Shown: in pieces, positions 35,505-44,969 of the stretch
Layout: the number at the start of each line of letters is the position of its first letter
Position numbering within the stretch: position 1 is the stretch's first letter
NCBI RefSeq assembly: GCF_003114815.1
Contig: NZ_BFAZ01000001.1
Location: 76,906-140,905 of the forward strand
DNA length: 64,000 bases
Direction: 5' to 3'
From: Leptospira ellinghausenii
GTDB taxonomy: Bacteria > Spirochaetota > Leptospiria > Leptospirales > Leptospiraceae
The notes under the pieces: generated by a model
Told to the model about the DNA's origin: nothing
The model's database searches: none
Seen by the model: the letters and a program-made list of their open reading frames with translations, nothing else
Program-made: the position numbers and the translations under genes

Positions 35505-37268
35505 ATGTTATCCGATGAGAAACGCAATCGATTTTTACAGTTATTAAAAGAATCCACAAAGGATGAATGGGTCTGGATGTCGGGTTATCTGTCGGCACTG
35601 ACACAAGCAAGCATTGGGGGCAGTGTGGATGTTTCTCTAACCCCACCTGTCAGTATCTCATCCAATGATCCTTCTCATGGGAATTTAAAAGCCGCACCAA
35701 TTCAATGTAGTGTTGTGTATGGAACGGAAACAGGGAATTCTAAAAAACTGGGAACGGAACTTGTTAAAAAATTAAAAGAACTAGGTGTCCAAGCCAAATT
35801 AAAAAGTACAGACACTTACAAAGCAAAAGACCTGAAAGAGGAAGAATACTTATTTGTGATTGTTTCCACTCATGGAGATGGAGAACCACCTCAGGCTGCA
35901 AAACCTTTTATCCAAATTCTTTCAGATGCAAAAGACAAATTAGCGAAAGTAAAATTCGCAGTACTTGGATTAGGTGATACTAGTTATCCACTTTTTTGCC
36001 AAACAGGAATCGATGTGGATTCAATGTTAGAAAAATTAGGTGCCGAACGAATTCATGATTTAGGGAAATGTGATGTAGATTTTGATTTGGTTGCAAAACC
36101 TTGGATGTCAGAACTCATCACAAAACTCAATACAATTTCGAAAACTGCAACCACTCAAGTTTCAAAACAGACACAATCTGCCACAACTAAAGGGAACACT
36201 GGTGGCAAAGTTGTATATGAGGGAACTGTTGTCACAAACTTAGTGTTAAACGACGTTGGAGCTTCAAAATCAACTAGACATATTGAGATTAAATCTTCGG
36301 TACCTATCGACTACTTACCTGGGGACAGTGCTGGGTTTTTGGCTTATAACCGTGAAGAAGAAGTAGATCGAGTCCTCGGATTACTACAAACAGATAAAGA
36401 AACAAGAGTCACTTATAAAGGTGAAACTTGGATGTTATATGATTTACTTCGCAAAAAAGTATCCATTCGTTTTTTACCAGACCGAGTGTTACAGAAATAT
36501 GCTGCACTTTCCAAAAAGGAAATTCCATCTGGTAAATTGGATTTAGATGTTTTATTAACACTTTATCCTTCTGATTCAAAATTAGAAGTCCAGAACTTGG
36601 TTGATATTTTGGAACCAATTGTCCCAAGATATTATTCCATTGCATCAAGTCCTTCTGCTCATGGGGAAGAAGAAGTGCACTTAACGGTAGCAGAAGTTGA
36701 AATTGAAACCTTTACAGGTATCAAATCTGGTTTTTGTTCTGGTTTTTTAGCATCATTAAAAGAAGGGGATACAGTTCCTTTTTTTATCCAAAGAAACAAT
36801 TCTTTCCGATTACCAAACCCCGATACAGACATCATCATGATTGGACCGGGAACAGGGATTGCACCTTTTCGCAGTTTTTTATTCGAAAGAGAACAATCAG
36901 CAGGGAATGGAAAAAATTGGTTATTCTTTGGTGAAAGAAATTTTGTTTCAGATTTTTACTACCAAACAGAACTTTTGGAACTTATGGACACAGGTGTATT
37001 ACATAAATTGAATACAGCTTTTTCCCGTGATACCAAACAAAAGGTATATGTCCAAGATCGAATGGGAGAAAATGCACAGGAATTACTCAAATGGATTGAG
37101 AATGGTGCCATCATTTATCTCTGTGGATCCAAAGATCCTATGAGTAAAGATGTAGATAAAAAATTAATTGAAATTTTATCGGAAAGAACTTTTGACACTG
37201 GTAAAGACGCTTCCGATTATTTAAAAGAACTAGAAGAATCTGGACGTTATATCAAGGACGTTTACTGA
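35505..37268 (+). CDS. cysJ: Sulfite reductase (NADPH) flavoprotein subunit
   Basis: CysJ passes electrons from NADPH through FAD and FMN to CysI. The 587-aa protein has a flavodoxin domain (about 65-200: VVYGTETGNSKKLGTEL; VSTHGDGEPPQAAKPF), a FAD domain (RYYSIASSPSAHGEEE), an NADPH site (IMIGPGTGIAPFRSFLFERE) and the typical C-terminal aromatic (GRYIKDVY). It is 7 nt upstream of cysI. The upstream 146 nt (35359-35504) hold the promoter shared with cobA; I see no clear operator there. Confidence 0.95.
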   Translation: MLSDEKRNRFLQLLKESTKDEWVWMSGYLSALTQASIGGSVDVSLTPPVSISSNDPSHGNLKAAPIQCSVVYGTETGNSKKLGTELVKKLKELGVQAKLKSTDTYKAKDLKEEEYLFVIVSTHGDGEPPQAAKPFIQILSDAKDKLAKVKFAVLGLGDTSYPLFCQTGIDVDSMLEKLGAERIHDLGKCDVDFDLVAKPWMSELITKLNTISKTATTQVSKQTQSATTKGNTGGKVVYEGTVVTNLVLNDVGASKSTRHIEIKSSVPIDYLPGDSAGFLAYNREEEVDRVLGLLQTDKETRVTYKGETWMLYDLLRKKVSIRFLPDRVLQKYAALSKKEIPSGKLDLDVLLTLYPSDSKLEVQNLVDILEPIVPRYYSIASSPSAHGEEEVHLTVAEVEIETFTGIKSGFCSGFLASLKEGDTVPFFIQRNNSFRLPNPDTDIIMIGPGTGIAPFRSFLFEREQSAGNGKNWLFFGERNFVSDFYYQTELLELMDTGVLHKLNTAFSRDTKQKVYVQDRMGENAQELLKWIENGAIIYLCGSKDPMSKDVDKKLIEILSERTFDTGKDASDYLKELEESGRYIKDVY

Positions 37269-37275
37269 GGAACTC

Positions 37276-38949
37276 ATGGCTGAATCAAAAAAAGAAACAC
37301 AAGCAGAAAAAGTAAAACGGGTGAGCCGTGGCCTCCGAGGCACACTTGCCGAAAGTTTGAAAGACGAACATACTGGTTCTTTACGTTCCGATGACCAATT
37401 ATTATTAAAATTCCATGGTATGTACCAACAAGATGATCGAGACAGAAGGGACGAACGAGCGTTAAAGAAATTAGAACGTTTGTATTCTTTTATGATTCGA
37501 TTACGTATTCCTGGTGGTATGATAGGGCCTGTACATTGGGAAGCACTTCATAATGTTGCTGGAGAAAATTCCACAGGAACTATCAAAATCACAACAAGAC
37601 AAACTGTTCAATTACATGGAATTTTAAAATCCAAAATCAAACCAACGATCAAAGCATTTGATTCAGTATTTTTGGATTCAATTGCAGCTTGTGGTGACGT
37701 AAACCGTAATGTCACCTGTACATCAAATCCTGCTGCAAGTCCACTCCACAAAGAAGTGTTTGGTTATGCAGGTGAAATTAGCCGTTCCTTATTACCCAAA
37801 ACGAGAGCCTACTATGAAATCTGGTTGGATGAAAATCTTTTAGCAGAAAAAGAAGAACCTGAAGATCCATTGTACAAAGATGTTTATCTTCCTCGAAAAT
37901 TTAAAATCGCAATTGCAATCCCACCATTCAATGATGTGGATCTTTTTACCAATGATATTGGACTCATTGCCATTATTGAAAATGGACAATTATTAGGGTT
38001 TAATGTTTCTGTTGGTGGTGGGCTTGGAACCACTCATGGTAACCCCGATACGTACCCAAGAGTGGGAACTGTGTTTGGATTTATTCCCAAAAAAGACATT
38101 CTAAAAGTAGTGTATGAGATTGTCACTGTCCAAAGAGATTTTGGAAACAGAGAAGATCGTAAACTTTCTCGATTGAAATACACCTTGGACAGGTTAGGTG
38201 TTGAATTCTACAAGCGAGAAGTAGAAAAACGCGCAGGGATAAGTTTTGAACCAACAAAGGATTTCCAATTCACACAAAGATCCGATGATTTTGGTTGGAA
38301 ACAAGATGCAGCTGGAAATTGGCATTATACAGTATTTGTGGAAAATGGCCGAGTTTGTGACGAACATGGTTATAATCTTAAAACTGCACTTCTAGAAGTT
38401 TCGAAAACAAGAAGAGCAACCTTTCGGTTTACATGTAACCAAAACTTAATTCTATCAGATATCTTTCCGAAAGACAAAGACTTAATTGAATCAATTTTAG
38501 TGAAGTTTGGTGTTCATAGAAAAACTACAGAAGTTTCTCCTATTAGAAAAAATTCCATCGCTTGTGTGGCACTAAACACTTGTTCTTTGGCACTTGCTGA
38601 GGCTCAAAGATACCTTCCCAGTTTAATTGATAAAATGGAACCAATCCTTTCTAAACATGGACTTGCGGACGAGCCAATATCGATTCGTATGACAGGTTGC
38701 CCGAACGGATGTGCAAGACCCTATATCTCTGAGATTGGACTTGTGGGTACATCGTATGGTAAATACAATCTCCATTTAGGCGCTGATGCCGAAGGTTATA
38801 GGCTCAATCAAAAATACAAAGAAGATTTAGATGAATCTGCAATCTTGCAAGAGTTAGATGGCTTATTTGGTAAATTTTCCAAGGAACGAAATGGAAAAGA
38901 ATCCTTTGGAGATTTTATCAATCGAAGTGGAATTTTGAAAAGAGTTTAG
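37276..38949 (+). CDS. cysI: Sulfite reductase hemoprotein subunit
   Basis: CysI reduces sulfite to sulfide with siroheme and a [4Fe-4S] cluster. The 557-aa protein has the cluster/siroheme cysteines in CVALNTC and GCPNGC (Cys-x5-Cys then Cys-x3-Cys). Anion-binding segments are ITTRQTVQLHGI, CGDVNRNVTCTSNP and the lysines near YKREVEKRAG. The length matches E. coli CysI (570 aa). It is followed by a strong terminator. Confidence 0.96.
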   Translation: MAESKKETQAEKVKRVSRGLRGTLAESLKDEHTGSLRSDDQLLLKFHGMYQQDDRDRRDERALKKLERLYSFMIRLRIPGGMIGPVHWEALHNVAGENSTGTIKITTRQTVQLHGILKSKIKPTIKAFDSVFLDSIAACGDVNRNVTCTSNPAASPLHKEVFGYAGEISRSLLPKTRAYYEIWLDENLLAEKEEPEDPLYKDVYLPRKFKIAIAIPPFNDVDLFTNDIGLIAIIENGQLLGFNVSVGGGLGTTHGNPDTYPRVGTVFGFIPKKDILKVVYEIVTVQRDFGNREDRKLSRLKYTLDRLGVEFYKREVEKRAGISFEPTKDFQFTQRSDDFGWKQDAAGNWHYTVFVENGRVCDEHGYNLKTALLEVSKTRRATFRFTCNQNLILSDIFPKDKDLIESILVKFGVHRKTTEVSPIRKNSIACVALNTCSLALAEAQRYLPSLIDKMEPILSKHGLADEPISIRMTGCPNGCARPYISEIGLVGTSYGKYNLHLGADAEGYRLNQKYKEDLDESAILQELDGLFGKFSKERNGKESFGDFINRSGILKRV

Positions 38950-38968
38950 AGTTTCTAAATAGAAAATT

Positions 38969-38996
38969 GGCACCCGTTTTCAGGTGCCTTTTTTTT
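38969..38996 (+). terminator. Rho-independent terminator of cysJI
   Basis: A 6-bp stem (GGCACC 38969-38974 with GGTGCC 38983-38988) is followed directly by eight T. It lies 20 nt after the cysI stop. Confidence 0.85.
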
Positions 38997-39019
38997 AATA
39001 TCCTGAGACTACGTCCTTT

Positions 39020-40090
39020 TCAATCCGCCCAACCGACAAGGATTCGTCTAGGACCATTATAGGGTAGTCTTCCATGAGAGACTGAAAAGTTATCTATGAA
39101 AAGAACATCTCCTGTTTGCCAAGGAATCGCTACCATATGGTTCCAAAATACATTGGTGATGGATTTCATTTCCTTAGGTGAAATCTCTTCTCCATTGCCA
39201 TAGGTTACGTGCACATCGTGTGAGTTTGGACCTAATAGTTTTTTGAAGCTAGTAAGGATCGTGAGTAAAACTGCAACACCAAACGAACGAAGAGTTTTTT
39301 GTTTTTTGAAAATTTTCCAAGTTTCACTCACACCCGCTTGGTAATGAAATGTTTGCGAATGGTTATGCCATGCAATTGTACCTGCAATAGGATGTGTTCG
39401 AAAGCCAGATTGGTGGTTTGTAATCGTAAGAGAATCTTCACCAAACCAATCCAATTGGAAACGATTTTCTTTCGCAATTTGATTCACCTTATCCAAGTTT
39501 GTGGTGCCAAACATTTCATCCCAACGTTTGGTTTTCCAAACAGAAAATCGTTTTTGCGAGGATGGGCCATCATACCTTCTTCTATATCGGATTCCATACT
39601 TTTCGATTTTTTCTTTTATTTTGGGATCGATGTTTTGGTAGACCAACCTAAGGTCTGTTAAGGGAGTTTCCCCCCCGTAGGCAGAGGCTTTTTCCGCATA
39701 AAAAAATAAAAATTTTGGTGGGTTGTCAAGAAAACTCATTTCCGCATGTTGCATAATCGGGTAATGAGATGGAAGTTCACTTGCCGTGAACACATGTTTT
39801 AACACTTCATCGCGAGGGGAAGTGCCTAAGTAAAACTCACCCAATTGTTTCTCTTCTGTTGCAAATAAAATCTCTTGGAAATCGGAAGCTTGGTGAACGG
39901 GAAACCCCCGAAAGAGAATGGCCCCATAGGTTTTTAAGTCCTCTCTCCATTCCTTTTGCTGGTTTCGAATCCATCGTAAGAGCTCATCCAAAGGTTTTTC
40001 TTCCGCTGGCTCATACACAATGGGGAGTTTTGTTTTTCCCACAAAGGATTTGCGGATCCATTCTTTTGTGACAGTATTGGTCTCGCTCAT
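39020..40090 (-). CDS. TauD/TfdA-family Fe(II)/2-oxoglutarate dioxygenase
   Basis: A 356-aa double-stranded beta-helix oxygenase. The iron ligands are His and Glu in MQHAEMSFLDN and the distal His in FSVSHGRLPYNGPRR, whose Arg should bind 2-oxoglutarate. It is longer than TauD (about 280 aa) and resembles the SyrP/clavaminate-synthase branch. The position after cysN suggests release of sulfur from organic sulfonates, but the family also hydroxylates amino acids, so the substrate is open. A promoter at 40101-40129 could drive it alone. Confidence 0.85.
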   Translation of the reverse strand: MSETNTVTKEWIRKSFVGKTKLPIVYEPAEEKPLDELLRWIRNQQKEWREDLKTYGAILFRGFPVHQASDFQEILFATEEKQLGEFYLGTSPRDEVLKHVFTASELPSHYPIMQHAEMSFLDNPPKFLFFYAEKASAYGGETPLTDLRLVYQNIDPKIKEKIEKYGIRYRRRYDGPSSQKRFSVWKTKRWDEMFGTTNLDKVNQIAKENRFQLDWFGEDSLTITNHQSGFRTHPIAGTIAWHNHSQTFHYQAGVSETWKIFKKQKTLRSFGVAVLLTILTSFKKLLGPNSHDVHVTYGNGEEISPKEMKSITNVFWNHMVAIPWQTGDVLFIDNFSVSHGRLPYNGPRRILVGWAD

Positions 40091-40100
40091 GATACTGTCA

Positions 40101-40129
40101 CTATAACTAAAAGAGCTATGTTATTTCAA
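40101..40129 (-). promoter_or_regulatory. Candidate sigma70 promoter for the TauD-family gene
   Basis: On the minus strand a -35 TTGAAA (40129-40124) and -10 TTATAG (40106-40101) are separated by 17 nt. The predicted start would be near 40094, so the mRNA would be almost leaderless before ATG 40090, which agrees with the absence of a Shine-Dalgarno there. Confidence 0.4.
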
Positions 40130-40158
40130 TTAAAAAATCTGTTATATTAGATAAATAT

Positions 40159-41391
40159 CTACAATAACATCCCTGCGGCTACAGTTTGGTTGGTTCCTTC
40201 GTCCACGAGGACAAAACTTCCCGTTCCTCTGATTTTGGAATAAGGATCATAGGCAACTGGTTTTGCCGTCCGGATTGTCACCTTTCCAATTTCATTCAAA
40301 CCGAGGTTTGGTTGTTCTTTTTTTTCATGGGTACTTGTTTCCACTCTGTATTCCAAAGAACGAATGGAGACTTTTACCGCATTTGTCGTTTGGCGCAATA
40401 GGTATTTGGAACCTGGTGTCATCACCTTCTGGTCCATCCAACAGATATGTGCTTCTAGGTCTTGGGAAACAACTGGTTCTTTTCCTGTCACAACGAGCAT
40501 ATCACCACGGCTCACATCAATTTCATCTTCTAAACGAATGGTCACAGACATAGGAGCATACGCAGTGGTCAGATGTCCGTCAAATGTATCGATCGCTTTT
40601 ATTTTTGAAGTGAGTCCACTTGGTAATACAGTGATGGAATCTCCCACGGTAAAATGTCCACTTCTGATCTGTCCCGCATAACCTCTGTAATCATGGTATT
40701 CGGTTGTTTGTGGTCGAATCACGTTTTGTACAGGAAATCTTGGAGCAGGGGATTCTTCTTCTGTATGGATTTCAATTTCTTCCAAAAAGTGGAGTAAGGA
40801 TTTTCCTTTCCACCACGGCATGGAATTGGAAGGTTCCACAACATTATCTCCGTTTAATGCAGAGATCGGTAAAAAGTGAATGGATTTTAAGTTTAAGTCT
40901 TTGGCAAATTCCAAATATTGTTTTTGGATATTTAAGAATACTTCTTCTGAAAATTCTACCAAATCCATTTTGTTCACACAAACAACTACATAGGGAAGTC
41001 TTAATAATGATACAATATAGGAATGTCTGAAGGTTTGTTCGATCACACCTTTTCTTGCATCGATGAGGATGATGGCAAGGTCTGAATTCGAAGCTCCAGT
41101 CACCATGTTCCGAGTGTACTGTACATGGCCTGGGGCATCTGCGATGATGAATTTACGTTTGGGAGTGGAAAAGTATTTATAAGCAATATCAATCGTAATC
41201 CCTTGTTCTCTTTCTGCTTTGAGTCCATCAGTCAGGAGAGCTAGGTTGATCTGTCCATTCACTTGGCCTGCGCGTTCAATCGCTTCTAGTTGGTCTTGGA
41301 AAATGGATTTACTGTCGTATAACAAACGTCCGATGAGAGTTGATTTCCCATCATCTACGCTCCCTGCAGTGATAAACCTTAAAATATCCAT
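40159..41391 (-). CDS. cysN: Sulfate adenylyltransferase, large (GTPase) subunit
   Basis: CysN hydrolyses GTP to drive ATP sulfurylase (sulfate to APS) with CysD. The 410-aa protein has GSVDDGKSTLIGRLL (P-loop), ERGQGITIDIAYKYF-like switch I (here EREQGITIDIA), DAPGHVQYTRNMV and NKMDLV, then two beta-barrel domains. It lacks the fused APS kinase (CysC) that extends CysNC proteins to about 600 aa. It starts on the last base of cysD (1-nt overlap). Confidence 0.96.
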   Translation of the reverse strand: MDILRFITAGSVDDGKSTLIGRLLYDSKSIFQDQLEAIERAGQVNGQINLALLTDGLKAEREQGITIDIAYKYFSTPKRKFIIADAPGHVQYTRNMVTGASNSDLAIILIDARKGVIEQTFRHSYIVSLLRLPYVVVCVNKMDLVEFSEEVFLNIQKQYLEFAKDLNLKSIHFLPISALNGDNVVEPSNSMPWWKGKSLLHFLEEIEIHTEEESPAPRFPVQNVIRPQTTEYHDYRGYAGQIRSGHFTVGDSITVLPSGLTSKIKAIDTFDGHLTTAYAPMSVTIRLEDEIDVSRGDMLVVTGKEPVVSQDLEAHICWMDQKVMTPGSKYLLRQTTNAVKVSIRSLEYRVETSTHEKKEQPNLGLNEIGKVTIRTAKPVAYDPYSKIRGTGSFVLVDEGTNQTVAAGMLL

Positions 41392-42299
41392 TAAAAATAC
41401 CCACCTTTTTTTCTTTCTTCCATTGCGGCTTCGGAACGTTTGTCATCCAAACGGGATCCTCGTTCCGTGGTGCGTGAAATTTGAATTTCACGGATGATAT
41501 CATCCACTGAATTGGCTTCTGATTCCACAGCTGCTGTACAAGTCATATCACCGACAGTACGAAATCGAACCGTCCTTGTTTCTACTTTGTCGGTACCATC
41601 TAAACTGATGAATTTTGAAACGGGGAACACTAATTCCTCTCTCCATACAATTTCCCTTTGGTGAGAGAAATACAAAGAAGGAAGGTCTATCTTTTCTTTT
41701 CGGATGTATTCCCAAACATCAAGTTCTGTCCAGTTACTGATTGGAAAAACACGTACGTTTTCTCCCACATGGATTTTTCCATTATAGATATTCCAAAGTT
41801 CTGGTCGTTGGAGTTTTGGGTCCCAAGATCCAAATTCATCTCGAACAGAAAAAATTCGTTCCTTGGCTCTTGCTTTTTCTTCGTCACGACGGGCTCCACC
41901 GATACAAGCATCAAATTTAAATTCAGCAATGGTATCGAGAAGTGTCACGGCTTGGATTGCATTACGGCTTGGAAACTTTCCTTTTTCTTCGACTGCTTTA
42001 CCTTGGTCGATGGAATCTTGTACATAACGAACAATTAATTTTTCTCCAATTCGTTCTGCGAGTGCATCCCGAAATTGTAGCGCCTCATCAAAGTTATGCC
42101 CCGTATCAATGTGAACGAGTGGAAACGGGAACTTACCTGGACGAAATGCTTTGAGTGCAAGGTGAACCAAACAAATAGAATCCTTTCCTCCAGAAAATAA
42201 TAAGGCAGGTCTTTCAAATTGTGCTGCTACTTCCCGTAAGATATAAATGGCTTCTGACTCTAATTGGTCTAAGTGTGATAGTCGATGGGTACTTGTCAT
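41391..42299 (-). CDS. cysD: Sulfate adenylyltransferase, small (catalytic) subunit
   Basis: CysD forms adenosine 5'-phosphosulfate from ATP and sulfate. The 302-aa protein shows the PP-loop ATP motif SGGKDSICLVHLA, VHIDTGHNFDEAL, GGARRDEEKARAKERIFS and FPISNWTELDVWEYI. These are classic for CysD and distinguish it from CysH. It is 3 nt downstream of cysH and overlaps cysN by 1 nt. Confidence 0.97.
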   Translation of the reverse strand: MTSTHRLSHLDQLESEAIYILREVAAQFERPALLFSGGKDSICLVHLALKAFRPGKFPFPLVHIDTGHNFDEALQFRDALAERIGEKLIVRYVQDSIDQGKAVEEKGKFPSRNAIQAVTLLDTIAEFKFDACIGGARRDEEKARAKERIFSVRDEFGSWDPKLQRPELWNIYNGKIHVGENVRVFPISNWTELDVWEYIRKEKIDLPSLYFSHQREIVWREELVFPVSKFISLDGTDKVETRTVRFRTVGDMTCTAAVESEANSVDDIIREIQISRTTERGSRLDDKRSEAAMEERKKGGYF

Positions 42300-42302
42300 A
42301 GT

Positions 42303-43031
42303 CTATTGTCCTTTTTTTGGTGTGAGTTTTCCATCTACCCAATGCAAACCACATTCCTTTTTTGATTCTTGTTCCCACCACCATCGTCCAGCTCGAAAGT
42401 CTTCACCTGGTTCGATGGCTCGTGTACACGGGGCACAACCTATGCTTGGAAAACCTTTGTCATGTAACACATTATAAGGTACATTCTGTTCGCGAATGTA
42501 TTTCCAAGTCTCTTCAAAACTCCAATGGAGGAGTGGTTGGTATTTGATTAAATTTCTACTTGGATCGGATTCAAATAAAGACATCTCTGTTCGGAATCCA
42601 GACTGGTCTTTGCGTAAACCGGTCACCCAAATTTCCATATTCTCTAAAATCGAATCCAAGGGAACGAGTTTTCGGATCCGACAACATTCCTTTCGTAATT
42701 CTTGTGAGTCATAAAATGCATTCGGACCGTTTTGGTTGACATAGGATTCGATTTCTTTTGTTTTCGGATAAAAAGCTTCGATTTTTGCCCCATAACGTAT
42801 GTTTGTTTTTTGCCAAACATCATAGGTCTCTTGGAATAACCTTCCCGTATCCAATGTGGCAATACGAATGGGGATTTGTTCTGAGAGGATGGCATGGGTG
42901 ATGGCTTGGTCTTCGAGACCAAAACTTGTTGTGAAAACCACTTTGCCTGGGAATTCAGACGAAAGTCGTTTTAATCCCTCTGCGAGCGATAGGTTGGCAT
43001 AAGATTCTGTCAAAACTTCCAAATTTCCCAT
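42303..43031 (-). CDS. cysH: Assimilatory APS reductase (CysH family, Fe-S form)
   Basis: A 242-aa thiol-dependent reductase that gives sulfite. It has the Cys-Cys (116-117, KECCRIRK) and Cys-x2-Cys (199/202, GCAPCTRA) pairs that hold a [4Fe-4S] cluster in APS reductases. PAPS reductases such as the E. coli CysH lack them. The redox cysteine is Cys227 in KKECGLHW. APS specificity agrees with the absence of an APS kinase. It is first in cysH-D-N, with a palindrome at 43048-43072 just upstream. Confidence 0.94.
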   Translation of the reverse strand: MGNLEVLTESYANLSLAEGLKRLSSEFPGKVVFTTSFGLEDQAITHAILSEQIPIRIATLDTGRLFQETYDVWQKTNIRYGAKIEAFYPKTKEIESYVNQNGPNAFYDSQELRKECCRIRKLVPLDSILENMEIWVTGLRKDQSGFRTEMSLFESDPSRNLIKYQPLLHWSFEETWKYIREQNVPYNVLHDKGFPSIGCAPCTRAIEPGEDFRAGRWWWEQESKKECGLHWVDGKLTPKKGQ

Positions 43032-43047
43032 ATTTACCCCGTCCTAC

Positions 43048-43072
43048 CGTCCAATGTTTTGTATATTGGACG
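43048..43072. promoter_or_regulatory. Inverted repeat upstream of cysH
   Basis: A perfect 8-bp inverted repeat (CGTCCAAT 43048-43055 with ATTGGACG 43065-43072, 9-nt spacer) lies 17-41 nt upstream of the cysH start. On the minus strand a TATACT box lies just upstream of it, so the repeat would sit near the transcription start. No T-run follows, so it is not a typical cysA terminator. An operator for a sulfur-responsive regulator is the likeliest reading. Confidence 0.5.
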
Positions 43073-43099
43073 ATTTGTAAAGTATATTAGCGGAAATTA

Positions 43100-44164
43100 T
43101 TAGATAGAGAAGTCCTCTACATATACCTTTGCCTTTTTGATGCGCAGGTAAACCGTCTCTCCCGGTAGTAAATTGAGGTATTTATAGGTTTCTTGTTCCA
43201 GGACGGATTCGATGAGGGTCCCTGTATCCACCCGTTTTAATTCCACTCGGACATTTCGACCCGTGGAATGGATGTATTGGATTTCGGCTGCAATCCCTTG
43301 TTCTTTTTCCCTCACAATTTCCACGTCATAAGGTCGCACATAAGCAACCGCATCCGATTCTTTGATATTTTCATGTTCAGAAGAATCAAGGGCGATGTTT
43401 CCAATTTTGGTTTTTCCTTCTTCGATACGACCATGGAAAAGATTCACATCACCTAAGAAGTGAAAGACAAAAGGTGATTTTGGTTTGTTATATACTTCGT
43501 CTGGACTTCCTACTTGTTCAAGTTGTCCTTGGTTTAAAATCACAATCCGATCACTCACTTCGAGTGCTTCTTCTTGGTCATGGGTAACAAACACACTTGT
43601 GATATGGATTTCATCGTGGAGTCTACGTAACCAATTGCGAAGTTCCTTTCTTACTTTTGCATCCAGTGCTCCGAATGGTTCATCAAGTAATAAAAATTTA
43701 GGTTCGATGGCAAGTGCACGAGCGAGGGCAACACGTTGCCTTTGCCCACCTGATAGTTCATGTGGATACCGATTGTGAAATTTTTCAAGTTGGATAAGAG
43801 TTAATAATTTTGAAACTTTTTCTTGGATCTCTTGTTTGGAAGGCCTTGTGGATTTTGGTCTTACTTCCAAGCCAAAAGCAATGTTTTCTGCAATTGTCAT
43901 ATGACGAAACAGTGCATAGTGTTGGAAAACAAATCCAACTTCACCATTTTGGATTTTGGAAGAGGACTTTCCTTCGCCTACAAACCGTACAGAACCAGAA
44001 CTTGCTTCTTCAAGACCTGCAATGATTCGGAGTAAGGTTGTTTTTCCTGAACCCGAAGGACCGAGTAGAGCCACAAGTTCACCATCGGGAATAATTAAGT
44101 TTACATCTTTTAAAGCAGTAAACGAACCAAAGTTTTTTTGTACATTTTGTATTTCGATTGGCAT
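43100..44164 (-). CDS. cysA: Sulfate/thiosulfate ABC transporter ATP-binding protein
   Basis: This ATPase powers sulfate import. The 354-aa protein has Walker [12 protein letters not shown], signature [15 protein letters not shown], Walker [13 protein letters not shown] and the H-loop [12 protein letters not shown]-terminal regulatory TOBE-like domain (about 240-354) is present, as in CysA/MalK types. The adjacent sulfate-type permeases and binding protein fix the substrate. It is 1 nt after cysW. Confidence 0.95.
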   Translation of the reverse strand: MPIEIQNVQKNFGSFTALKDVNLIIPDGELVALLGPSGSGKTTLLRIIAGLEEASSGSVRFVGEGKSSSKIQNGEVGFVFQHYALFRHMTIAENIAFGLEVRPKSTRPSKQEIQEKVSKLLTLIQLEKFHNRYPHELSGGQRQRVALARALAIEPKFLLLDEPFGALDAKVRKELRNWLRRLHDEIHITSVFVTHDQEEALEVSDRIVILNQGQLEQVGSPDEVYNKPKSPFVFHFLGDVNLFHGRIEEGKTKIGNIALDSSEHENIKESDAVAYVRPYDVEIVREKEQGIAAEIQYIHSTGRNVRVELKRVDTGTLIESVLEQETYKYLNLLPGETVYLRIKKAKVYVEDFSI

Positions 44165-44165
44165 A

Positions 44166-44969
44166 TTAGGATCTCTCGGTACGTTTTTCCAAAATCAATT
44201 TGAAGATTAGAGTGAGGAGTGATAAAAACACAAGTAAGGTGGCACAAGCAAAAGCACCTACGGAATCAAATTCATTGTATAACATTTCTATATATAAGGG
44301 AAGAGTTGTGGTTTTACCTCGTATGTGTCCACTAAGAACTGAAACGGCTCCAAACTCTCCCATAGCCCGTGCATTACAAAGAATGATCCCATATAACAAA
44401 CCCCATTTGATATTGGGAAGGATGATTCTTAGAAACAATTGACTAAAACTGGCACCGAGTAACATCCCTGCTTCTTCCTCTTCACGGCCTTGGCTTTGCA
44501 TGAGAGGAATGAGTTCTCTTGCAACAAAAGGAAACGTAATAAACACTGTTGCGAGGATGAGTCCCGGAGTATTAAAAACAATTTTGATTTGATGTTCTGC
44601 TAAAAACTCACCAAAGGTTCCTTGTCTTCCGAATAACAAAAGAAAGATGAGACCAGATACAACGGGTGAAACTGCAAAAGGAGAGTCAATGATAGTGATG
44701 AGAAGATTTTTTCCTGGAAAGGAAAACCTAGTGATCGCAAAAGCAGCAGTAACTCCAAAGATTGTATTTAAAATCACAGAAACAATTGATACTTTTACGG
44801 TAAGACCAATAGCAAATAATGCATATTCACTTGTAATTGATGAGTAGTATTTTTCCCAACCTTCCGAAAATGCTTCTGTAAACACTGTATAAATAGGCAA
44901 AAGTAATAGGATGCCAAACAATGTATAGGCAAGTAAAATAAGAAAAATGGGCAAAAGTTTCGATTTCAT
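44166..44969 (-). CDS. cysW: Sulfate ABC transporter permease CysW
   Basis: A 267-aa inner-membrane permease with about six transmembrane helices. The EAA loop that docks on CysA is [29 protein letters not shown]-type text is present as [21 protein letters not shown], a hallmark of the sulfate/molybdate permeases. Its start overlaps the cysT stop by 4 nt. Confidence 0.94.
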   Translation of the reverse strand: MKSKLLPIFLILLAYTLFGILLLLPIYTVFTEAFSEGWEKYYSSITSEYALFAIGLTVKVSIVSVILNTIFGVTAAFAITRFSFPGKNLLITIIDSPFAVSPVVSGLIFLLLFGRQGTFGEFLAEHQIKIVFNTPGLILATVFITFPFVARELIPLMQSQGREEEEAGMLLGASFSQLFLRIILPNIKWGLLYGIILCNARAMGEFGAVSVLSGHIRGKTTTLPLYIEMLYNEFDSVGAFACATLLVFLSLLTLIFKLILEKRTERS

